A DNA stretch of 64,000 nt from Campanula takesimana. Lineage: Eukaryota; Streptophyta; Magnoliopsida; Asterales; Campanulaceae. The DNA is taken from NCBI GenBank assembly GCA_026119855.1, contig JAOWBW010000144.1:1614180-1678179 (forward strand), given 5' to 3'. This document shows, piece by piece, positions 21,393 through 32,798 of this stretch; positions within the stretch are counted from its first letter, which is position 1; each line of letters opens with the position of its first letter. Made by a program: the position numbers and the translations under genes. The notes beneath the pieces are model-generated. The model saw only the letters and a list, made by a program, of their open reading frames with translations. It made no database searches and was not told where the DNA came from.

Positions 21393-23681
21393 ATGTCGAG
21401 TTCACGTCAATCCCCTCCTTTCGAGATGCCACTGGGTAAGGAGGCCGAAATCGGGGTTGAGGCCATGGACCCGAGACTGCTCACTTATGAGTCTCACACT
21501 CATATTTCCCACTTTATTTATGCGGGCTAGGTAAGAATTCCACGCCTTTCTTGTCAATTTTTTGCATCTTGGGACTGTATCATTGTTACCCGTAATACTG
21601 ATGCAATAACCCTTTTTTGTTGATTATGGCTGCATGTTGTTGCCATTGCCGATTTGCGTGTTTGGACACCCATTTTCATGCTCACACACTTGTTTGCACG
21701 TTGTGATTTTTCCATGTTGTTGAATTTCTTCATGTTGGGTTTGGCCATTTTCTAGCTGTTATGCTGACGAATTCTTTTTTTGTTCTTTTTCAGAGATGGG
21801 CTTGTTTGTCTGAAATCCGAGGCGGGGCTCAAGCGCCTGTCTCTATATGGAGGAAGTTGCCTGAGAATGTTCAGGCTCGGGTTTCAGCGACCTGCTTTGG
21901 CCTTTTTATCACTAGTTTGCCTTCCCTGAAGAACGATACGGACGTGATTCAAGCCTTGAGGGAGAGATGGTGGGATACCACCCACACATTTCATTTGCCG
22001 ATGGGCGAGGTGACTATGATACCTATTGATTTCACTGCTTTGACTGGTTTGGCCTTTTCTGGAGTGGCCGTCCCCTATGCTGTGAGGGGAACTGTTTGGA
22101 CACCGGCTCAGCTGCTAGCCTTGGTCGACTGTGAGTTTACGGTGAAGAGCTTCCGGGTGACATGGGGGAAGATCAGAGCTTATTTTGATATCCTCACGGT
22201 TGAGACCCGAGGTGTGACTGCTGACAGGGTCGATGCAGTGGCCCGTTGCTTTATCTGGTTTACTTTATCCCATACTCTATTTACGATCGGGGGATGTTCC
22301 ACTTCCCTGTCCCTATTGGATCTGACTAGTTGTTCGACTAGGAGATCAGTTACGAGTTTTTATCTCGCTTGGGAGGTATATTTGCCACTTTGCCTTTTTC
22401 AGATTTCTGTTTTTGTCTGTACTTTTGACTGTCATTAATCTTGTCTTTGTCTCTGTTTGCAGCTGTGGGCCTTTGCCATTCTGGGCATGAGAGACTTTCG
22501 GATTGAGAGGGGGGGTTCAGCCCCAGTACCCTGACTGTGTGAGGTGGTCTTACAAGGCCCGCAATGTGAACACTGGCACAGCCCCAATCAACTTGGTCTC
22601 GGCTCGGCAGTATCTTGATAACCTGAGGCCCGAGTCTGTATCCCATTCATTGTTCCCCTGGAGACTGATATACGGAGGTATAGAGCACACCCTATTTCCC
22701 ACTCGCTCGAGGATCCTAATGAGATATGTGGAGTGCATGGCTATGTATCTAGGGGAGAGAGTATACTGGAAGCACGGGAGTCAGGTGGTGGACTACCATA
22801 ACCCGCCCAGGCCCACAGTTCCGAACTTTCCTCCTTTCTTTTCTCGCCGTTGGGAGGCGTTATCTGAGGATGATAGGTCCATGTATATGGCAGGGGTTGA
22901 TGCTTCCCCTTTCTTCTTCCTTTATCAGGATTACGGCATTTTCAGGGCGAGCCGTTTGATGCAGGGTTCATGTATGCTGACCCTCGGAGGACACAGCCTG
23001 CTCCATCGACTTCTGCTCAGTTCTATCCCACTGGTGCAGGTTATTGCTTTGATCCTCCCTTACCCCCTTCGTATTAAACTTACTCGAACTTTGGGGTTGT
23101 CGAGGACCAGAGGGAGATTGTCCCAGAGGAGATGTCACCGGAGAGGGAGCCTCCGGCCCAGACTGCTGTGGTATGACTTTTACTTTCCTGTACTTTTTTA
23201 TCTTGACCTGTATTCTGTTCTAGTCTCTTTTATCCTAGTACACTGATGTAGTTTCCTATTTCTTCTGTGACAGGTGCCTGTGGCTGCTTACAGGTATATA
23301 GGCCGCCAGAACAAAGGAATGCGGAGCAGACTGCGCCACTTGGAGGAGAAGGTACTGGAGCTGTGCAGAGACATGGCCAACTTGACTAGGGAGGCTACCG
23401 GGATGGTGTCTGGAACTGTGAAAGGAGCTTCTCAGGTTGCTCGTGGCATGGGGCGCAGTTGTAGAGATGCTGCTTTAGATGTTGATGAGGCTGTCACTTC
23501 GGCGAGGCAGTCATTGAGCAAGAGCTTTAACCGCGGCGGTACCAGTTCATCGGCGAGGATGCCAAAGAGACGCCGTCATGAGATCACAGTTGAGGAGTCC
23601 GAGGAGGATTCTGAAGATGATGAGGAGATTGAGAGTGGTGGCGAGGATGAGCACAGTGCCACTGACGATGACTCTGAGTAG
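21393..23681 (+). pseudogene. Antisense spliced plant mobile domain (PMD) gene of element B
   Basis: Plus-strand gene read as four exons: 21393-21530, 21794-22375, 22463-23170, 23274-23681. Each gap has GT...AG ends (GTAAGAA/TTTTTCAG, GTATATT/TTTGCAG, GTATGAC/TGTGACAG) and the flanking codons join in phase. Exon 2 holds the PMD core: LRERWWDTTHTFHLPMGEVT and IDFTALTGLAFSG; exon 3 continues with LWAFAILGM. Exon 4 is a coiled-coil-like segment (RSRLRHLEEKVLELCRDM), a basic MPKRRRHE and a very acidic tail (EEDSEDDEEIES). Defects: exon 1 ends in TAG at the splice site, exon 3 shifts frame at a G7 run near 22510 and again near 22970. Nuclear action is inferred from host MAIN/MAIL relatives. Confidence 0.68.
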
Positions 23682-23970
23682 CTTTCTTTGATGGAAAGGA
23701 TGAGAGTTCTGGACAAAAATTATTTTTCTTGTAATAACATTTAGCAAGTATTTACAGTCCTAATTATTTGTCTATATTTTTTTTATGTTTATTTAGACAC
23801 GATCCTAGATGTCGACCCTTTACAAACAAATGTGTGCCCAAAGTGTTTTGTTGTTGTTGTGGAATGTTGCTTTGTTGTTGTGGATTCTGAACTTGCTGTA
23901 GGTTGATGGCGTTTGAGGTGCCTTGCTGCTACTGAACTGACAAAGGCCTATTCTGTTATGTCCGTCTGTC
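23682..23970. other. Spacer after antisense PMD gene (B)
   Basis: About 290 bp of AT-rich sequence following the antisense stop, with T-rich stretches and repeated TTGTTGTTGTGG words near 23850-23885. No reading frame or hairpin pair like that after pol in A was seen. Confidence 0.4.
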
Positions 23971-23974
23971 AAAG

Positions 23975-24105
23975 GCGCGCGCTCCCGGATTTGAGCATGG
24001 GATGCGCGCGCGTCTCGACACCGAGGGCGGAGGCGCCCGCGTCTGGGTTACTGATTTATATCCCCTTTCTTTTCTGAACTGGATTATCCAACAGCTATAA
24101 ATTTG
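23975..24105 (+). promoter_or_regulatory. Candidate second antisense promoter (B)
   Basis: GC units start at 23975 (GCGCGCGCT), 24004 (GCGCGCGCG) and 24033 (GCGCCCGCG), exactly 29 bp apart. AGCTATAAATTTG (24091-24103), a good TATA box, follows at about 50 bp; the ATG of a short antisense frame is at 24186. The layout copies the antisense promoter of A. Confidence 0.55.
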
Positions 24106-24185
24106 AACTCATTTCGATCAGTTTGTTCACACAGCAATATTCTGCAATATTTTCTATTATCTTAAGCCCCACATTCTTGTCAAGA

Positions 24186-24335
24186 ATGGCCCCCATGACC
24201 TTTTCCTTTGAGGTGAAAGTGTTCGTCCCTGAAGGTGAACAATTGAAGCCCGTCCCTATTATGAAGGCACGCCCTAATGTCTTTGACCGCTTGGGAAGAC
24301 CGAACGAAGTGGTCGTTGAACCTTTGAACCTTGTG
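24186..24335 (+). pseudogene. Truncated second antisense ORF fused to gag (B)
   Basis: Plus-strand frame MAPMTFSFEVKVFVPEGEQL to about VVVEPLNL, then the sequence becomes reverse-complement gag (from about 24336) without a break in the DNA. The promoter-like DNA upstream suggests it was a genuine antisense gene start. The junction marks the deletion that removed the rest of this gene together with all of pol. I do not recognise the protein. Confidence 0.5.
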
Positions 24336-25255
24336 AAGTCAATAAAAGACTCATTGTCCCTTTGAGTAGTGTTCTCGAGCTCTTTCTTGGTTGGACGGTG
24401 AGTGGTGTTGCCTTGGTACTGACTTTTGAAGGTGAGCATGGCGGCGTCCCAATCAAGACGGACTGTGAGCGGAAGAGTTGCATACCAATCTTTTGCCCCC
24501 CCCTCGAGAGTAAGAGGGAAGCATTGTGCCAAAACTTTAGGAGAGACCTTCTTTGGAACCATAGCCCATATATAAGTCTCAATGTGTGCCATGGGGCAAG
24601 AGTTGCCCTTGAACTTGCTTATGTCAGGCATCTTGAACTTGTCAGGAAGAGAAGCCATCGTGTTCATGAGGATGGATGACTGATAAAGGCTTGTGTCGGA
24701 GCCTTTCCCCAAGTTGAGACCATTGAAACGTTGATCTATGTAGGCCATAATTGAATCAACCATTTTGTGTTCATTGTTCTCGATGTTCGGTTCCTCCATT
24801 TTCTTGGTACGGGCACTAACATAAGGGCTTTGAAACAGACCCTAAGTCCACTCGGACTCTTCATTGTTCTTTTTTTCTTTACCCTTGGCAAGTTTGGTGA
24901 GCTTCTCTTTCATTTGCTCCATTTCGGCCTCATGGGCCTCCCTTTGATTGTCAACGTGGGATTGCCAAAGATCATCCTTGTTTTGGGCCTCCTTATTAAG
25001 AGTGGAGACTTGCTCTTGGAGAAGTTGGACCATAGCTGAGAGTTGCTCAAGAGATATGGTGTTGTCGTTGTTGGATTCGCCGGCCATTGATGCTGTCGAA
25101 GCTGTTGGAGTAATCTCTTCACGAACTAACCGATTCGCTGAATTCCGGTAGACACGGTAAGTACCAATTGAACCTATATTGCAGAAGAGGCCCTTGTCAG
25201 TCTTGAGTAACACTTTCGGTCCATGAAGAGGCTTTAGAACACACATTGGGCACAC
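24336..25255 (-). pseudogene. Element B gag (N-terminal part)
   Basis: Same gag family as A: ASMAGESNNDNTISLEQLSA, QVSTLNKEAQNKDDLWQSH, a charged coiled coil, then IMAYIDQRFNGLNLGKG, PDKFKMPDISKFKG, LEGGAKDWYATLPL and ERENTTQRD-like capsid residues. One stop (TAG) near 24842 where A reads Lys; the frame continues after it. It ends at FIDFTR where the DNA switches to antisense sequence, so the zinc-finger region and everything after are lost. Confidence 0.92.
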
Positions 25256-26379
25256 GACTCAAAACCACATAAGAAAAGACTATTTTTTTTATAAGTCGGA
25301 GGGACGGAGTCCCTTTTGAGTTTCTAAGAAAATAATGGAATCATCACACTAGTATATAGACCTTCTCGTGGTCCCATATAATCATCGGATTCCATCACGC
25401 TTGTGAATCCTACACATGTCGGGATTAAGCTAAATTAATGTAGTAAAGCATACATGCGGGGACGTATTTTTATTTTCGTCCATAATAACCACTTGGGGAC
25501 GGAGTTTTATTTCGTCCATGATAACCACTTGGCATGTATGTTTTGAAGACATTAGTTTAGGGAAATCTCGGCACATGAAAACCCACTTTAGTCACAGAGT
25601 GTTAGACCCTAACTAGAATTGTGTTGGCTTGTGCTCGGCTAATGACAGGCTTAAGGTCACCCCCGGCATGTAGTCATGAACTACGCTACGGGTTGAGGTT
25701 TACCGCTTCGAAAGAGTCAAGGTCGGGTGGAGCTTGAAACTTCTTATGACGGGCCTCGATGGGTTCGGGGTTCTTGTGCGACTCGATAGTGAGCAATTTA
25801 TAGGAGTTTGTGCATGTAGTGTGAGGTCCAACATGTGACAAAACATTTTTTACTTTTTTTTTGAAAGAAAAGCAAGTAAGCACGTAATTACAACTCTCGA
25901 ATCACCCGTGTGACCGATAAAACAAAACACAAAAGAAAAACAATCCAAGAGGTCCAAATTAGGCCTTGATGCAGGCAACTGTGCCCACACCCCAATCACT
26001 CTGCTCTGTTCTGAAACTGTCCCTGTTCTAGAAAACCACCAAGAAGCGCGCGCCTCTGGCCTGTATTGTGGGATGCGCGCGCCTGGCGCAGATTCTATGG
26101 GAGGCGCCCGCTTCTGGGAAAACCTGTCAGATTGTCAAACTTTGGACTCAGGGGATTACCCTGGTCCTGAATGTGCATTGTAACCCCTGCAGAAATGATT
26201 AGTGTAGAAAAAAGAAGAAGAACAGGAAGAACATATGGAAGGCGGGCGATTCTGGTCTTTGGTGTGGGACGCGCGCGCCTTAGGCTAAAAAGGCCAGAGG
26301 TGCACGCTTCCCCCATCAGAGACCAGAATGCCCAAAAAATATAGACTTTGAACAGAAAAGCAAGTTTAACCCTCAAACG
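25256..26379 (-). other. Element B leader
   Basis: Alignable with the A leader throughout. Carries two complete GC cassettes: units at 26046, 26075, 26104 and at 26242, 26271, 26300, each at exact 29-bp pitch. No gene seen. Confidence 0.85.
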
Positions 26380-26397
26380 TCCCCAGCGGAGTCGCCA
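26380..26397 (-). other. Element B primer-binding site
   Basis: Minus strand TGGCGACTCCGCTGGGGA, one base from the 5' LTR; tRNA-Arg type. Confidence 0.95.
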
Positions 26398-26398
26398 C

Positions 26399-27384
26399 TG
26401 TAGATACCTCGGGAGGGCATGGCTTGGCTAGAGCGCGTGTGTTGTTCCTAGGATGTCTATTCGTGTTTTATTTGTTTAGAGTCGCCACCTATGTTTTAGA
26501 GGAACATAAGAAAAACCTAATATTTAGCGTAAGTTTGATACGAAAACAGAGATTCTTGTTATGAGGTTCGGGGGTTAGGTTACGAGATGGGAAGTACTTA
26601 AACACCCATCTCGCCCAACTAATGTCGGTCTTGCTTGATCAAAGTCTACATAAAATAAATGTTCTTCTTGTTCTTGATGATAAAAAAGGGGGTTTTAAAA
26701 AGGTGTTTGGAATGTAGGGAGATGACTCCTTGACCAACTTCAATGGAATGGAGCGATCATTGGTGTCATGTCCTAAAATGATTTGGGTGATTGCACGTTT
26801 GATTAAAATAAAAGAAAGACATGAAGTAGAGAAGAAGGAGGAAGATGGACTTTTACCTATGCTTCAAAGATCTTCAAACACTTCTTGGTGACATCCTTGA
26901 AAAAGCCTTGGAAAAGATTTTGGTATATTTTGTGTAGAGAGAATTCTTTGGTCCCAAAAGAGTGCTAAAAAGGGTCCTTTGAAAGGGTGGAAAAGAGATG
27001 TTTTTATAGGTGAAAACAAATGTTTTTGGTGCCAAAACTCAGTCATCAAGAAATCTTTCCCGGGCAAAATCATGTAAAATGAGCAAGGGAGGGATTCTTG
27101 GACAGAAATCTGTAACTGACGCCCAGAGGCGCGCGCTTCCGACCTTGGGGGCGGAAGGTGCACGCTTCTGGCTCCTATGGTCGGAGGCGCGCGACTCAGA
27201 GAAGGAATTTTTGACAGAATGGACTAGAAAGTTAGCCCTATTATTCAGTTTAGTCCCTAGACTTAACGAAGTCAGTCAGGAACTTAACAGAAGTAACAGA
27301 AACTAACGAGAAACACTTAAAAGAGGGAGAAACACAAGATCAACCGTGCAACCGGGGTGAGCGGTCCAAGGCGGGGTGTCTACA
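26399..27384 (-). repeat. Element B 5' LTR
   Basis: 986 bp, bounded by TGTAGATACC and GGTGTCTACA. GC units at 27129, 27158, 27187; TATA-like CCTATAAAAAC (minus) at about 27000-27010. U5 hairpins near 26583-26630 with GU-tolerant pairing. GAGTCGCCA at 26479-26487. Confidence 0.93.
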
Positions 27385-28566
27385 GGTCTTCATTTGTTAA
27401 GCGTAGAACTTCTTGAGCTTGTCGAGGTTGACCTCCTTTGGTAATTGGTCACCATCTAAGTCTACGAGTCGGACTGCACCGCCGCTTAGTATCTTTTACG
27501 TACGGACCGATCCATCGGGGTCCCCATTTCCCAAGGAGATTCATGGCATTGGGAGGATGTTGTCTTAGGACCAAGTCTCCTACTTTGATGTTTCGGGGTT
27601 CACCTTTTTGTTGAAAGCCCTTGCCATTCTCTGTTGTTAAGCTCTTATGCGTTCGAATGCTCTTAGCCTCTTCTCGTTGAGTAGGGCTAATTGTTTATAC
27701 CGACTTTGCATCCAATCAACCTCGTTGACATGATTTTTGAGCAAGACCCGTAGAGAGGGAACTTCGAGTTCGACTGGGAGTACGGTTTCAGAACCATAAA
27801 CCAATGTGTACGGGGTCTCTCCCGTTGCTGACCGGATCGATGTGCGGTAGCCCCATAGTGCTAATGGTAATTTCTCGGGCCAATCCCTTCCTGTTGAGGC
27901 CATTTTCCGTATGATGATCTCAATTGTCTTGTTTGCTGCTTCGACCGCTCCATTAGCTTCGGGGCGGTACGGGGATGACTTGCATTTGGTAATTTTATAG
28001 TCAACCAAAAGCGCATCCATTTCCTTCTCAAAGTGTGAACCATTATCGGAGATGATTTCATGAGGAATACCGTATCGGCACATGATGTTGTTCTTCACGA
28101 ATTCGGCCACTTTCTTGGCGTTAAGAACTCGGTAAGCTTGTGCTTCGACCCACTTTGTGAAATAATCCACGGCCACTAGAATGAATGACTATCCGTTGCT
28201 TCCTGTAGGATGGAATTTGCCGATGATATCTATACCCCAACAAGAGAACGGCCACGGTGTGGTCATGTTGTACAGTTGTGAAGGTGGAGCATGTTGCAAA
28301 TTAGCGTGAAATTGGCACTTGGCGCACCTCTTGACTTTCTCGATGCAGTCTCTTTCCATGGTAGTCCAATAGTAGCCAATATGGAGTATCTTCTTGGCTA
28401 ACATGATCCCATTCATGTGGGGTCCGTACTTGCCTTCATGGACTTCATTCATTATCTCTTGAGCTTCGGTCTCACTTGCACATAAGAGGTTGATCCCTTC
28501 GTGATGTCTCTTGTAGACTAGGTTCCCAATCAACACATATCTCGCAGCTAGATTTTGTAATGCCAC
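27385..28566 (-). pseudogene. Element C integrase
   Basis: Minus strand. 28189-28566 carries the zinc-binding half (HEGKYGPHMNG, GYYWTTMERDCIEKVKRC, CQFH) and GIDIIGKFHP with the first catalytic Asp. 27637-28176 carries ISDNGSHF and NGAVEAANK with the remaining D and E. The C-terminal part (27396-27636) is broken by a short deletion near 27495 and a frame change near 27600. A stop lies near 28186. Better preserved in the N-terminal half than element A. Confidence 0.93.
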
Positions 28567-29484
28567 TCAAGATTTCCCATTGTTGTTCTTAGGGAAAGTG
28601 CCGTTGTTGAGGAAGTTCATGATGTCCGTGTACCACGGGGGGCTTGTTGGACTTCATTTATCTCAATACTCATGCAATATGCCGGAATAGTCCTTCTTGA
28701 AATTTTGAAGGGTTTCACCATTTTTCCTTTGGGCATTTCAACCAGTGAGGCTATGGTGGCTAGTGCATCGGCAAAGCGGTTCTTATCTCTTGGCAAATAA
28801 TTGAACGTGATGTCTTGGAACTGTTCAACTAACTCCTCGAGGTGCTGACCATACTGTTGGAGAGTCGGGTCTTGGATTCTCCATTTGCCCGATGTCTGAT
28901 TGATAAGGATCAGGGAGTCACCGAATACTTCCAGGTCTGTGACATTTCTTTCCAGGGCCGCCTCTAGCCCCACTATACATGCCTCATACTCAGCAATGTT
29001 GTTGGTGGCTTCGAATTCAAGACGGATTGTAATCGGAGTGTAGATGTCCTTTGGATCGACAAGCAACATTCCTATCCCATAACCGTGCTTATTGGTTGCA
29101 CCATTGAAAAAAAGTTGCACTTATTTTCCTCGGTTGTAGTGCAAATCAAGTCCTCATCGGGAAATTGTAAGTCATCTCCCTTCACTTCATCACACAAAAA
29201 TTCAGCAAGCTGGTCACTGAACACTTTCCCCCTAATGGATTTGAGTGTGATGTAAGTGACATCGTAGCCGGCGAGCATGAAGTACCACTTGGCTATCCTT
29301 GTTGACATGAAAGGCTTCTCGAAGATGTAGCGGAGCGGGTCCACTTTTGCTACTAGCTTGATCGGAAAGGATTCCATGTAATGTTTGAGCTTTTGAGTGA
29401 CCCAAACCAGTGCTGCGCATGAATTCTCCAAGACGGAGTAGTTATTTTCACCTCCCTGGAATCGGCGACTGACAAAGTAAATGG
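28567..29484 (-). pseudogene. Element C RNase H and complete second RNase H
   Basis: Minus strand. 29072-29431 is the end of the Ty3-type RNase H and its connection (ALVWVTQKLKHYMESFPIKL, MSTRIAKWYFMLAGYDVTY). 28617-29120 is the second, archaeal-type RNase H characteristic of Tat: LFFNGATNKHGYGIGM, FEATNNIAEYEACIVGLEAA, FGDSLILINQTSGKW, LPRDKNRFADALATIASL, all of which A has lost in part. The two frames overlap in a 1-base shift. The catalytic DGA reads NGA here. Copia-2 is inserted at 29480-29484; the upstream part resumes at 50558. Confidence 0.92.
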
Positions 29485-30974
29485 TGTTGGTAGTGGTGCC
29501 CTAGGTACGTTTAATAAATGTTGTAATTGTTATCAATTATTTCATATCAATAAAGAGATGTTTTGATTATTATTGTTGTTCATGTTTACTTATAATAATC
29601 TCCGTCCCTAGTACTTGTTAAGCGCTAGTATAAAGGCTAAATGATCATGGGATGATCATGTTAGATTTATGGGTACTTGTTTGGGACAAGGTACTGGACA
29701 TGACCCGCTGTATGAGATTTATGTCATGGTCTATGTCGTACATATATCTCATATTAGTTATGTCACCTGAATCCTTAGACATGAAGTTATTATAGTCTTT
29801 CACTTGATGAACGTTATGTTTGACATATTCAAACGCTACCTTTAAACGGGTAGTTATAAAGGGTATGATTGGCATAATCGGATTCACGTAGGGAAGAGTA
29901 ATAAGCTGAATGGATTTGTCCCTCTTCGGAGAAATGCCAAGCTTGGGCCCCTCGTAGGAATGATGTTGATGAAAATGTTCGGCCGGACTCAAATGAATTG
30001 ATTAGATCAATGTCATTTGGATTATTAACATATTCGGAATCGAGAAAGTATTGAACAAAACAAGTTGACTCGTTGACCATGACTTGTGTTCAATGACATC
30101 GTGGACAAAGGGATTGTGAGATGTTCTAAAGGAATGCGAACTTGTATCTAGTTATACTATTTGGGTAGGTATGACGGTTTGCTAGAACCTAATCATATCT
30201 TATGGTTTCATGTTTGAACCCATTGCCAACTTAGTATAATCCTAGAGGGTCACACACAATAGAACGAATCTTAAATAAGGACTATATTGGAATTTTGGAA
30301 TTTTTGGAAATCTGGACAAGTGGGCGACCGCACAATATGGGTTGGGCGGCCGCACAGTTTGGGTCAGTTAGTACCAGAAACCTTCCAGATAGATGTGCGA
30401 CCGCACAAGGGTTTTGGGCGGCCGCACACCATGTCGGGACAGGTTTCCTTATTTGATTTGGAAAAGAATTTTGGACGGGTTTAGACACAAGTTTCCTATT
30501 TGGAATAGGTCTAACTTGTATATAAACAGCCAAATTCGGCCAGAATCAAAGCTAATGCTTTTAGGCAAGTCTCTAAAGAGTTTGAGAGAGTTTTATTTTG
30601 TTCTAAGACATCCTAGATTGAGGAACAAAATAATACACAAACAAAATTCCATATAGTTCATATTGATTGTGAAAACGTGTTTCACAATTTTGGTCTAGCA
30701 ACCAAGATCAAGTGTTCTTGATATTCGTTCGTGGTGTGGATACCGCTAGAGGGTGAAACTCATCATCTTCAAGTTCGTGTTCTTGCTTGTTCGTGATCAA
30801 AGTTTCAATTTCTCAACCAAGATCAAAGACCAAATTCAAAGTCATCAAGGGTTAGTTTTTCTAGTATTCATATTGTTGTATTTGATTTAATCATATGAAT
30901 GGATCTATGGGCTTTGGGTTTCATAAAATTTTAAATGCTATTTTCCGCTGCGCATGTTACTACGAAACCCAACA
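29485..30974 (+). repeat. Copia-2 5' LTR
   Basis: 1490 bp, TGTTGGTAGTGG to CGAAACCCAACA with 6-bp TGTTGG/CCAACA ends. TATA (TATATAAAC) at 30519-30527. The four-site GC ladder is at 30322-30428. The 83-residue frame at 30282-30533 is antisense to the promoter and recurs in the other LTR; not a gene. Confidence 0.97.
30322..30428 (+). promoter_or_regulatory. Four-site GGGCGRCCGCACA ladder in Copia-2 U3
   Basis: Sites start at 30322, 30344, about 30394 and 30416: spacings 22-50-22. The R position alternates A, G, A, G. It ends about 90 bp before the TATA box. The 3' LTR keeps all four (49905-50010), the last with one C-to-T change. Confidence 0.7.
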
Positions 30975-30975
30975 G

Positions 30976-30987
30976 TGGTATCAGAGC
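30976..30987 (+). other. Copia-2 primer-binding site
   Basis: TGGTATCAGAGC one base after the LTR, complementary to the 3' end of initiator tRNA-Met as in most plant Copia elements. Confidence 0.96.
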
Positions 30988-32497
30988 CCCGTTCATGTTG
31001 ATTAATTCAATACCTAGATCATGTTGTGTGTATATAAATTATTTATGTGCCTAGCATGATATGAATATTGGATTATATGATGTTTATGTGTTATGTGATT
31101 TTATGTGGTTTATTGTTTTGCAACTTTAATCGCACGATTCAATCGCAATAAATATTATGATAGATTCTGAATTGTTTGATTATTAATTCTGATTGGATCA
31201 TGGTTTTAATAATCGGGGAAAAACAATTTTGAGACAAATTTTCGAACTTTAAAAATTCAGTCTGATGCTATTGTGCGATCGCACAGAAGATATTGGGCGG
31301 CCGCACATGTTTGGGCGACCGCACAGCTTTTCTTGGGCGGCCGCACAGTTGGTCAGAATCAGAATTAGATTCTAGAATTTTGATGGGGTCCAACCGAATC
31401 AGTGACAATACCGGCCAGACCTGCTGATCTGGAGCGGGTTTTGGGCAGTTGATCTTGGTGTGGATCCTGGGGTTTGATTTTTTTATTTTTTTTAGTCTAG
31501 TGATTCTAAGATTGGTTCAAGGTTTGGATGGCTAATCTACGTTCATCGAGATTGTGTTATCCAAACTTGATCGCAATCAAAGTTTCAAAGATAAAACGAA
31601 GTTAGAATTATGAAGAGTTCATAATTGCTAAAATTGAGAAACAAAGTTCTTGATTCAATGATTGGAGATCCATGTGGAATTGTGGATGCAATTGGCCTAC
31701 GTTCATCGAGACCATCTATTGCTTAGTTTCGGCCACATGGACTACTTTCTTGGTTTCTTGAATTAGTGCGGTATTGTGGATGCCTGATGGCTTAGTTTCG
31801 GCCGCACTTCTTGTTGTCTTGATTTGGAAGATGATAACCAAAGTTCAAAGAGTCTCATCCTCATGATTATAGAGAAACTAATGACACATAAATATTATGC
31901 TTAAAATTAATGGAGATTAATTTAGTGACTAAACTTGATGCGTAACATGTTTATATTATGTGCTCATAAATGTGTTGTATGCTATATGTGATGAACCTTC
32001 AAAGAAAGTTTTAAGTCCTTTAGTGCCATGCCATGATTAAAACACTTGTTTATACATGTGTGATTTTGATGTGGGTTCGCCTCCGCGAGGTGCATTAATT
32101 TTATTCATGTACAGGCAAGATAAGGTTCATTAATTTAATGTGGGCTTGCCTCCGCAAGGTGCATTAAATTGAATGGTTCCTATACGTTTAAAATGGTTGG
32201 ACTTAATTGGGCGTCAAAACAGTTTTGAGCCTAGGCAAAGATGAGATTTAACATGCTTTTTGAAATAGGATTTCTTAAAGAATCTCATAAAAGGAACTAA
32301 GAGTCAAATGAGATATGATTGACAAGAGTTGTCTACCTAATTAATTTAGTTTTGAGCGGTCCGCCTCCGTGGACTCAAAAGTTAAATTAAAGTTGGATCT
32401 TAGCCCAATTAAATTATATTATACATTGGATGTATATGAAGGTTATATAATTTAGTGGGAGTATTTTTGTTTGAAAAATACATTGTTTATTTCTTTA
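30988..32497 (+). other. Copia-2 leader
   Basis: 1.5-kb untranslated leader. It holds a second GC ladder at 31272-31347 (starts 31272, 31295, 31313, 31335; the first is a perfect TGTGCGATCGCACA palindrome). Two imperfect internal duplications occur: CTACGTTCATCGAGA at about 31540 and 31696, and a GCCTCCGCRAGGTGCATTAA word at about 32080 and 32145. No gene seen. Confidence 0.75.
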
Positions 32498-32798
32498 ATG
32501 ACTACTAACACTCAATCAATTTCGTTGCGATCGATCCTTGAGAAGGATAAGCTCCAAGAGAGTGGTACTAACTTTATGGATTGGATCCGTAGCCTAAGAA
32601 CTGTTCTAAGGCAAGAAGATAAGTTGTACATTCTCGATGGGCCACTTCCTGCTGAACCAGAACCTACTGCCCCTAGGGCAGAAAGAGACAGTTACAAGAA
32701 ACATCGTAATGATTCTAGAGATGTAAGCTGTCTCATGCTTGCTACTATGTGCTCAAAACTCCAACAAAGTTTGGAACATTTGGAAGCCTATGAGATAG

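Larger units (their letters stand above)
19368..27384 (-). mobile_element. Element B: Tat-related element lacking pol, carrying an antisense gene
   Basis: Between minus-orientation LTRs of 871 and 986 bp lie, in element order: PBS, leader, gag N-terminal half, a junction into antisense DNA, an antisense multi-exon PMD gene, W-box block, minisatellite, and PPT block. All of PR-RT-RNase H-integrase is absent. The flanks do not match (GACCT on the left, GGTCT on the right), and the LTRs have diverged, so it is old, recombined, or assembled from two related insertions. On the right it abuts the 3' end of element C pol. Confidence 0.8.

Noticed and set aside
30282..30533. 83-codon Cys/Ala-rich minus ORF, repeated at 49865-50116
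   Set aside because: Antisense reading of the Copia-2 promoter ladder; present only because the LTR is duplicated.
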